Shown here: positions 54,476 to 64,000 of the stretch, one piece after another | How the letters are laid out: every line of letters begins with the position of its first letter | Numbering within the stretch: the stretch's first letter is position 1 | Assembly (NCBI GenBank): GCA_947172415.1 | Contig: OX359193.1 | Location: forward strand, 3,590,501-3,654,500 | DNA: 64,000 nt | Direction of reading: 5' to 3' | From: Chondrosia reniformis | Taxonomy: Eukaryota; Porifera; Demospongiae; Chondrillida; Chondrillidae | Position numbers and translations under genes: made by a program | Notes under the pieces: generated by a model | The model's database searches: none | What the model was told of the DNA's origin: nothing | The model's input: only the letters and a program-made list of their open reading frames with translations

Positions 54476-54654
54476 CCTATAAATGAAGACACCTGGAAGA
54501 CCAACACCAGTCACTGAAAAAGACCCCCAGGGTCGAAACGTTTTGCAGAAATTAGGAAAACTGTGTCTCTAGACGCTCCCAAAGTCAAAAGATGAACCTT
54601 TACAAAGATAAGTTTCGACGCATCTAGCAGAAATACTTATTCCATAATATTTAA
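54476..54654 (+). repeat. inverted copy of the Penelope-like 3' end
   Basis: About 170 bp matching, on the opposite strand, the 3' end of the same element at 47526-47660. It includes ATGAAGACACCT, AAGACCAACA, CAGTCACTGAA and AGACGCTCCCAAAGTC. Confidence 0.82.
54514..54543 (+). ncRNA. hammerhead-ribozyme-like motif
   Basis: CTGAAAA, GACCCCCAGGGTC, GAAACGTT. The last G of CUGANGA is changed to A. Confidence 0.45.
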
Positions 54655-57600
54655 CTTAAACATATACCTAGTACATACAACTAGTACATATAATGAGGAC
54701 ATATAACTTGTACATACAACTAGTACAAAAAATTATTAGATAAATACAACTAGTACATACAACTAGAACTTACAACTAGTACATACAATTAGTGCATACA
54801 ACTAGTACATACAATTAGTGCATACAACTAGAATATACAACTAATACATACAACTAGTACATAACAAGCATATATAACTTGTATATATACCTAGTATATA
54901 CAACTAGTACATTTAATTAGGACATACACCTTGCACCTCCAAATTGTACATTCCACTAGTACATACAAATATACCATAGCACTAGTGCATATAACCAGTA
55001 CAAACAACTAGTAAATTCAACTAGCAAATACAACTACTAAATACATCTAGTACCTACAACTAGAACATAAACTACTAAATACAACTAGTACATACAACTA
55101 GTACATATAACTATATAGTACTTACAACTTTTACTTACAACTAGATTATACAACTGCTACATACAACTAATACATACAATTAGTCCCTACAAGTAGTAAA
55201 TAGAACTAGTACTAGTGCATAAAACTAGTAAATACAACTAGTACATAAAATTAGTACATGCAACTACTACCTATAACTACTACATACAACTAGTACCTCC
55301 AACTAGTAAATATTACTAGTACTAGTACATACAAGTAGTACAAACAAGTAGTACAAACAACTAGTATCTAGTACATACAATTAGTATATACATACAATTT
55401 GTAAATAGCCAGTACACACAACTAGTACATAGAACTAGTACATACAAGTAGTACATAACTGGTACATACAACTAGTACATAGAACATGTCTATAGAATTA
55501 GTACATACAACTACTACATAGAACTAGTACCCACAACTAGTAAATAAAACTAATACTAGTACATACAATTAGTACATACAACCAGTACATACAACTAGTA
55601 CTTACAATTAGTACATATAATTAGTACAAACAACTAGTTCATAAAACTAGCACATACAACAGGTACATACAACTAGTATCTAGTAAATACAACTAGTCCC
55701 TACTTAGAACCTAGTATAACTAATACTAGAACCTACAACTAGTACATAAAACTAGAACATACAATCATTACATATAACAACTACATCATACTAGTATATA
55801 CAACTAGTACACAAAAGTTGTACATCCAACTAGTACATACAGCTAGAACTAGTACATACAACTAGTACCTACAGCTGGTAAATAGTACTAGTACTAGTAC
55901 ATACAAGTAGTACATACAAGTAGTACATACAAGTAGTACAAACAACTAGTACATAAAACTAGTTCTTACAACTATGTAGTACATACAATTAGTACATACA
56001 ACTAGTATACGCAGCTAGTACATACAACTAGTTCACACAACTAGTTCAAACAAGCAGTACATTCAACTAGTACCTACCTAGTTCCTAGTATAACTAGTAC
56101 TAGAACCTACTACTGGTACATAGAACTAGTACTTACAACTAGTACAAACAACTAGTACATACAACTACAACTAGTTCCTACAACTGGTAAATATAATTAG
56201 TACAGAAATTAATTACACGCAACTGGTAAATACACTAGTACATATAACTAGTACCTACAACCAGTACGTACAACTAGTATCGCGTTAATACAACTAGTAC
56301 CTACAACTAGTACCAACAACTAGTGCATACAAGTAGTAACTACCTAGAAGCTAGTTGAACAAATTCTAGAACCTACAACTAATCCATAAAATTTCTACAT
56401 ACAATTAGAACATACAACTAGTACACAGAATGAGTACATAAAACTAGTACTTACAACTAGTACATACAATTAGTACATACAACTGGTAAATAACTAGTAC
56501 AACTAGTACATAGAACTTGTACACAAAACTAGTTCACACAACTAGTAGAAACAACTAGTACACACAACTAGTTACTAGAACATACAACTAGTACATACAA
56601 TTAGTATATACAACTAGTACCTACAACTAGTAAATATAACTAGTACAGAAAACAATTTCACACAACTATTAAATACACTAGTACATGTACCTAGTACCTA
56701 CAAACAGTACATACAAGAAGTAACTACCTAGTAGCTAGTATAACTAGTTCTAGAACCTACAACTAGCACATTCAACTACTACATAAAACTAGTATCTATT
56801 ACATACAACTACTACCAACCTAGTACCTAGTATAACTAGTGGTAGAAGCTAGTACATACAACTAGTACATGCAATTAGTACATGGAACTACTACATACAA
56901 ATAAAACCTAGTTCACACAACTAGTACATATAACATGTATATAAAACTAGTACATACAACTGGTACATAACTAGTACCTACAACTAGTACATAGAACTAG
57001 TATATACAATTAGTACATGCAACTACTACATACAACTACTACATACAGCAAGAACCTACAACTAGTAAATATAGATTGTATTATTACATACAACTAGCAC
57101 ATACAACTAGTTAATACAATTAGTACATACAACTAGTATATACAACTAGTACATACATCTTGAACATACAACTACTACATGAAATATTACAATTAGTACA
57201 TGCAATTAGTACATACAATTAGTACACAACGAGTACATAGAACTACTACATACAACTAGTACATACAACTAGTCTATACTACTAGTACATACAACTGCTA
57301 CATAACTAATACCTACAACCAGTAAATACAACTAGTTCACACAACTAGTACATACAACCAGTTCATAAAACTAGTACATACAACTAGTACATACAACTAG
57401 TACATACAACTAATACATAAAACTAGTACATACACCTAGTACATACAAGTGGTACATACAACTAGTAAATAGAACTAGTAGAGAAAATTTGTGCATTTAA
57501 CTACTACAAACTACTACTACATACAACTAGTATCTATTACATAAAACTAGTACCTACCTATATAGTACTTAGTTTAACTAGTACCAAACCATACAAATAG

Positions 57601-59395
57601 CATATACAACAAGTCCATATAACTAGTACAAAAAGCTAGTACATACAACTAGTATAATAAATTTGTAAATAGCTAGAATATACAACTAGAACACACAACT
57701 GGTACATAGCTAGTATATACAACTAGTACATACAATTAGTATCTAGTACAAAGAAACAGTACCTACTTAGTACCTAGAATAACTAGTACTAGAACCTACA
57801 ACTAGTACATACAACTAGTACACACACCTACTGCATATAACTAGCACATACACATATAACTAGTATATTTAAATAATACAAAAACCTTGTATAAACAACT
57901 AGTAAATGCAACTAATACATACAACTAGAAACTAATACATAAAACTACTTACATAAAACTAGTACATACAACTAGTACATAAAACTAGTGCATAGCCAGT
58001 AAAGCCAACTAGAATATACATACAACTGCTACATACAATTTGTACATATGTAGTATATACAACTAGTAGACATAACTAGTACAAACAACTCCTACATACA
58101 ACTAGCACCTACAGCTAGTTAATATATAACACTAGTACATACAACCAGTACATTCAACTAGTACCTAAAAACTAGTTAATATAACTAGTACTAGTATATA
58201 CAACTAGTACATTCAACTAGTACCTATCTAGTACCTACTATAACTAGTACGAGAACTAGTACATACAGCTAGTTCATATAACTAGAACATACACATATAC
58301 CTAGTACATATAAACAGTACAAAGAACTAGTACATACAGTTTGTACATAGAAGTTGTACATATAACAAGTAGATTCAACTACTACATACAACTAGAAACC
58401 AGTATATACAACTAGTACATATAACGCTTTTATAAAACTAGTACATTCAACTAGTAAATAGAACTAGAAACTAGTACATACAACTAGTGCATATAACGTT
58501 TTTATAAAACTAGTACATTCAACTACTACATTCAACTAGTATATTCAACTAGTACATACAACTAGAAACTAGTGCATACAACTACTACATACAATTAGTA
58601 AATTGCTAATATATAACACTTGTACATACAACTAGTACATATAACTAGTACATAGAACTAGTATATACAATTAGTACATGCAACTACTACATATCATACT
58701 ACTACAACATACAAATAGTACCATATGTTGTATACTAGTCCATAAAACTAGGTCTTACAACTAGTACATAGAAGTAGTACATACAACTAGTACAAACAAG
58801 TAGTAAATACAACTAGTATCTACCTAGTTCCTAGTATAACTAGTACGAGAACCTACAACTAGTTCTTACAACTAGTACACACCACTAGTATATACAACTA
58901 GTACACTCAACTACTACATACAACTACTACATAGAACTACTACATACAACTAGTTAATATAACTAGTACATACAACTAGTAAATATAACTAGTACTAGTA
59001 TATACAACTAATACATTTAACTAGTACCTAACTAGTACCTACTATAACTAGTACGAGAACCTACAACTAGTACATACAGCTAGTACATATAACTAGAACA
59101 ATCACATATATCTAGTACATATAAATAGTACAAAGTCCTATTACACACAGTTTGTACATGCAACTAGTACATAGACACTAGTACGTAGAACTAGTACATA
59201 TACCTAGCACACAAACATGTAACTAGTACATATAAATAGTACATACAAGTAGTACATACAACTAGTACATACAACTAGTACACACAACTAGTACATTAAA
59301 CTGGTATTTATAACTAGTACATATAACAAGTACAAACAACTAGTACATTTACCTAGTACATATAACTACTACATATAACTAGTACATACAACTAA
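54655..59395 (+). repeat. 13-bp satellite block, about 4.7 kb
   Basis: The longest block. The CCTAGTACCTAGTATAACT variant recurs near 55690, 56080, 56340, 56730, 56820, 57560, 57765, 58220, 58825 and 59035. Confidence 0.93.
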
Positions 59396-59399
59396 TATG

Positions 59400-60645
59400 A
59401 GAGAGTACGGAAGTATTCTCTAAGTAGTAATGGCGGGAAAAAATGGCTGCCCTAATTAATGTTTAATTAATCAACACTTGATAAATCACCAACGAAGCGA
59501 TTTTTGATTATATTCGGTTATTTACAGCCATTCATGCACGCTTTCCTCAATGCCAAAACATGCTTCAATGCTCTATACACTCTACAGTGCAAAAAAATTG
59601 GCTACCCAGGAATAGGCTTATTTCCAAAATTCTTTTTTTTTCTTTTATTGAATAGACTAGCGCTAATATGCGAACTTATGCGGGCACGTACAAGTTAGAA
59701 ATCGTCATAAATATTTCTGAACTACGGAATAGACAGCCCTAAATCTGAATGCGATGTACAAGAAGCATGTTAATTGTGAAAAGCAAAAATTGTAGTCTTC
59801 TTTGCCACCATTTTACAGATCATGGTTTCCGTCATATTTCTCTCGTCTAAGACATTATTTAGAGATTTTCGCCAAGAAAACTTTCAAATCAATTTAAAAC
59901 AAGTAATATTAAGAAGAAAAAAGGGGGAACACAAGTAAATAAAAAACATTTACAAAAATAATGTGTGAAGTAGGAATGGCAGTGTTCACTAATACATCAG
60001 CAACAAGTATTTCGAGTTTAAAAACTCCTGGGGCTGCCTCTCCATAAATTAACTTGAACTACTTGGCCGCATCGTTGAGATTTAATATATATATTCCTAA
60101 TCCTAACGATTGAGGACGCTTAAGTGTCCTCAACTTTATAAATAATGATGGAAAATTTTCGTTAACTAAAGCTTCCTGAATGCCACCATTTTCAAAAATG
60201 ACGTATTGACGTATAAATTAAGTGTTACAATAGTTGCGTATGAATTATATATAGATATATTTTTCCGTAACATGAAGCCGTACAACGTAACCAGCAAATG
60301 AAAACAATATAAGGGGCTGCCAGAGGCAGCCCCTAAACAGTATCAAAACAAGACAGTGATTATATGATAAGGCAAATCATACAGAAGTTGCATATATACT
60401 GAAATTTAATTAACTTAACCATACACTTCTGTGCTTAAGCGCACCATTCCTACTTTAGGTTAGTGCGCCCAAACACAGAAGTGTATTGTTAAGTTTCTTA
60501 AATTTCAGTATATATGCAACTTCTGTATGATTAGCCATATCATATAATCACTGTCTTGTTTCGATACTTTTTGCTGATGTATTAGTGAACACTGCCCTTC
60601 CTTCTTTTAACATCGTTTTTGTAAATGTTTTTATTTACTTGTATA
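59400..60645 (+). mobile_element. second non-autonomous Helentron-like element
   Basis: The left end has a hairpin with arms AGAGAGTAC and GTATTCTCT (59400-59421), then AAGTAGTAATGGCGG. The right end is a long palindrome: the left arm (about 59934-60000) contains TTTACAAAAATAATGTGTGA and AGTAGGAATGGCAG, and the right arm (about 60568-60645) is its complement. The arrangement copies that of the 2183-13195 element, although the sequences have diverged. It has no coding sequence. The central palindrome continues at 60341-60560. Confidence 0.65.
60001..60340 (+). mobile_element. GGGGCTGCC hairpin family copy nested in Helentron-like palindrome
   Basis: CAAGTATTTCGAG start and GGGGCTGCC...GGCAGCCCC end. 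It splits the left arm of the palindrome between CATCAGCAA and GTATC. The uninterrupted right arm shows the original sequence. Confidence 0.88.
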
Positions 60646-62645
60646 TAACTGGTACATACGACTATTTCATACAACAAGTACATATAACTAGTACATATAG
60701 CTAGTACATACAACAAGTAAATATAACTAGTACATATAACTAGTACCTACAACAAGTACATATAACTAGTACATATAACTAGTACATATAACTAGTACAT
60801 ATAACTAGTACATATTAATAGTATATACATATAATTAGAACATATAACTAGTAGTCCACACAACTAGTACATTAAACTAGTACATATAACTAGTACATAT
60901 AACTAGTACATACAACTAACACTTATATCTAGTACATATAACTAGTACATATATCTAGTACATATAACTAGTCTACACAAGTAGTACTTAAAACTAGTAC
61001 ATATAACTAGTACATATAAATAGTACATACGTCTAGAACATACTACTAGTACATACAACTAGAACTTACAACTGGTACATATCTAGTACACACAACTAGT
61101 ACAAACACCTAGTACATATAACTAGTACATATAAATTGAACATACAACTACTACATACGACTAGTACATACAACTACAACTATAAATAGTACATACGTCT
61201 AGAACATACTACTAGTACATACAACTAGAACTTACAACTGGTACATATCTAGTACACACAACTAGTACAAACACCTAGTACATATAACTAGTACATATAA
61301 ATAGAACATACAACTACTACATACGACTAGTACATACAACTAGTACATTATACTAGTATTAAAACTAGTGCATACTACTAGTACATACAAACAGTACATA
61401 CAGAAATTACACACAATTAGTGCATACATCTAGAACCTACAACTAGTAAATAAAACTAGTACATACAATAAGTAAATACAACTAGTTACAAGTACATACA
61501 ACTAGTACTAACAACTAGTACATACAACTAGGACATAGCTAGTACATACAACTAGTATATACAACCGGCACATATCTAGTACATACAACCAGTACATACA
61601 ACTAGTACATACAACTAAAACCTACAACTAGTAAGTATAACTAGTAGATACAACTAATACATTCAACTAGTACAAACAACTAGTACATGCAACTGGCACC
61701 TACCTAGAGCCTACTATAACTTGTACTAGAACCTACATCTAGTACATACAGCTAGTAAATACAACTAGTACATATAAGTAGTTAATACAACTGGTACGTA
61801 TACCTACTACATACACATAAAACTGGTACAGATATATAATTAGTACATTCAACTAGTACAAACAACTATATAGTACATACAACTAGTACCTACCTATTAC
61901 CTACTAAAACTTGAACTAGAACCTACAATTCGTACATACAACTAGTACATCCAACTAGTAAATATAACTAGTACATACAACTGGTACATATAACCAGTAA
62001 ATACAACTGGTACATACAACTAGTATCGAGTATTTACAACTAGTACATACAACTAGAACATACAATTTATACATACAACTAGTACACACAACTAGTACAT
62101 ACAACAAGTACATACAGCTAATAACACAATTAGTATATTCAACAAGTACCTAACCAGTACCTAGTATAACTAGTACTAGAATATGCAACTAGTACATACA
62201 ACTAATACATACAACTAGTATACAGCTTGTACATGCAACTGGTACATACAACTACTACATACAACTAATACATACATCTAATACTTACAACTAGTCCATA
62301 TAACTAGTACATATAAGTAGTACATACAACTAGTAAATACAACTAGTACATTCAACTGGTACATACAACTAGTACACATAACTAGTACAAACAGCTAGTA
62401 CATATAACTAGTATCTACCCAAAACCCAATATAATTAATCTACAACCTACAACTAGTACATACAACGAGTACATGCAACTAGCTACTAGTACATTCAACT
62501 AGTACAAACAAGTAGTACCTACAACTAATACCTACCCAGTACCTACTATAACTAGTACTAGAACCTACAACTAGTACATACAACTTGTGATATACCTAGT
62601 AAATACGCATACAACTAGTACATATAAATAGTACACACAACTAGT
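60646..62645 (+). repeat. 13-bp satellite block with duplication
   Basis: Satellite. A segment of about 168 bp is tandemly duplicated (about 61010-61177 and 61178-61345). Confidence 0.92.
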
Positions 62646-64000
62646 ATAGAAAGGTCATAAAAAATTATCCAGCACAGTACCCACATGTATAGAGAAAGTT
62701 ATTATGTCATAGTAATAGAAAAATTTAGTTTTTATTGTATAGTCAATAAATACCATGCAAGCATAGTTACAATAGTTAGATTAAAGGCAGGACTCATGAC
62801 CTGCAGTTATTATTGGCAAGTGTAAATGAGTCAAATGTGACAGGTCGCCCTTGACAAGATCTGTATCCTCTGATTGCATTGATCGAGGATTTGAGGAAGG
62901 CAAAGTTGATCTTGATGTGAATCCATGAGATCACCTGACCATAAGGCTCGCCTCGCTTGGCTGGGATCAGATCAGCCAGATGCTTGTATGCCACTGCTGT
63001 AGACTTGCTCATCCCTCTAAAGATTGAGAAGACAAGGGGAGTGCAGGAGCTCATCTCTACCTCTCTGATGCGTTCTTCATACTGCCTACGTTTTCCACAC
63101 TCTTGCAATCGGTATACTGCTTCCAGGAGTTACGATAGCTTTGGGCAGTTGGATTGCAGATCATTACGTCAAAAAATGCCCTTTGACTGTCGTTGCCCCA
63201 AAAGCCCTGGGCACAGATGTCTGATCTCGCATTGTCCTCAATGATTGCACTTATGTAGGAGAATCTCTCGCTGGTCAGGGGTTGCAATGGCGGTTCAATA
63301 GCAACTCCCTCACACGCTTCTGTCATAAGGTTGGCCGTTATGTCACGAATGAGGTTGTGACTCTTGCTTGGGAATCCTCCCCTTGGACAGTCCATGGCAT
63401 GTGAGACACTAAAGCCCTGCCCGCAAGCACATTGTGAAGGCAATCTAGGGGGTGTCCATTGGTATCAGATGCACAGTGAATCCCTTGTGCAGAGGAAAAT
63501 CATAGTCTGCCCTTGGAATTGCTGTTAGCCATGCTGACACTCCCTTCTCCTGTGCCATGTCCACGTTTCGCTTCATCTCCTGGGGTATCTTCAATCTTAT
63601 ATCCGCAACTTCTTGTTCACGTTTTGCTGTCTTAGTTTGTCCTTAGCTTCCTTCTGCTCAGCTTCAACCCGTGTGTCATAGTTTGACTCCTTGTTGATGA
63701 TGGCTGCAACCACGGGTTGAGTAAAAGTTTTTGAGGCCTCATACTTATCACTTGATTTACGTGTGGAAATGAAGATGTCAAGTCCTCCCAATCTTGCAGG
63801 TAGGGCCAATAGCTCTCTAACTTCATCTTTTACATCTCTTCCTATTAATGCTGGCAGGAAATCTCTCACAATTGCTTCCTCAAGGGGATACAGCAAATCT
63901 TCCAGGTCAGGTGTTGTTCCCATTAAATAGGACCATTGATTGCGGATCCCATGAACAAACGCTGCATACGCAGCATGGGGCTGAATGTTGGCCATGTCTG
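62646..64000 (-). pseudogene. LINE C-terminal half with restriction-like endonuclease (continues past window)
   Basis: Minus-strand frames: AAYAAFVHGIRNQWSYLMGT, DLEDLLYPLEEAIVRDFLPA and LLALPARLGGLDIF (63597-63995, thumb region). Then QEKGVSAWLTAIPRADYDFP and LHKG, the knuckle CACGQGFSVSHAMDC, PRGGFPSKSHNLIRDITANL, and the nuclease-like block ARSDICAQGFWG with RAFFDVMICNP (D and D 15 apart) at 63057-63443. The end is YEERIREVEMSSCTPLVFS and FAFLKSSINAIRGYRS (62794-63108). Frameshifts near 63100, 63450 and 63597 make it a pseudogene. It matches the subfamily of 35311-36375. About 150 bp of AT-rich 3' sequence follows, down to 62646. Confidence 0.82.

Noticed and set aside
1..64000. tRNA or rRNA genes
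   Set aside because: I looked for A/B-box-like segments and rRNA core sequence on both strands and found none convincing. A covariance-model scan would settle it.

Overview
This is eukaryotic, almost certainly animal, repeat-dominated DNA. I see no host gene, tRNA, rRNA or CRISPR. The transposon set (a Helitron/Helentron with PIF1 helicase and OTU domains, Penelope-like elements with GIY-YIG endonuclease, LINE-type elements with a restriction-like endonuclease, and a Ty3/gypsy element with Gmr1-like gene order) fits a marine invertebrate. The LINE proteins look most like those I know from sponges and cnidarians. The species is not determined.

The background is an AT-rich, G-poor satellite with a 13-bp unit, ACTAGTACATACA, highly degenerate, filling about 26 kb (roughly 40 %) in about 18 blocks. 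It has higher-order structure, long-range duplications and several orientation switches. Nearly every other feature is an insertion into this satellite.

Layout. 1-1.7 kb: part of a Penelope-like ORF. 2.18-13.2 kb: a complete-looking autonomous Helentron on the minus strand, with one intact 2539-codon gene (3674-11293). 13.9-14.6 kb: a pogo-like MITE. 14.85-15.6 kb: an internally deleted, non-autonomous relative of the Helentron that fixes both of its ends. 15.6-31 kb: satellite carrying hammerhead-like and Penelope fragments, a 739-bp MITE, an AT-rich unknown block and copies of a hairpin-ended family. 31.2-36.4 kb: two broken LINE fragments. 36.7-38 kb: unknown sequence with a hammerhead-like motif inside an inverted repeat. 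38-43.7 kb: satellite that flips strand around a Penelope-like element. 44.4-47.05 kb: a second Penelope-like element with direct terminal repeats. 47.5-54.65 kb: a third Penelope-like element split by a Gmr1-like gypsy element. 54.65-62.6 kb: satellite holding a second, non-autonomous Helentron-like element with a nested insertion. 62.65-64 kb: the 3' part of another LINE, running off the window.

Only the Helentron gene is intact. The other coding copies are broken by stops, frameshifts or truncation. The points most worth a second look are the Helentron with a 2A-like ribosome-skipping motif and well-defined ends plus a deletion derivative; the recurrent hammerhead-like motifs at Penelope ends, several flanked by inverted copies of the 3' end; and the structured 13-bp satellite.
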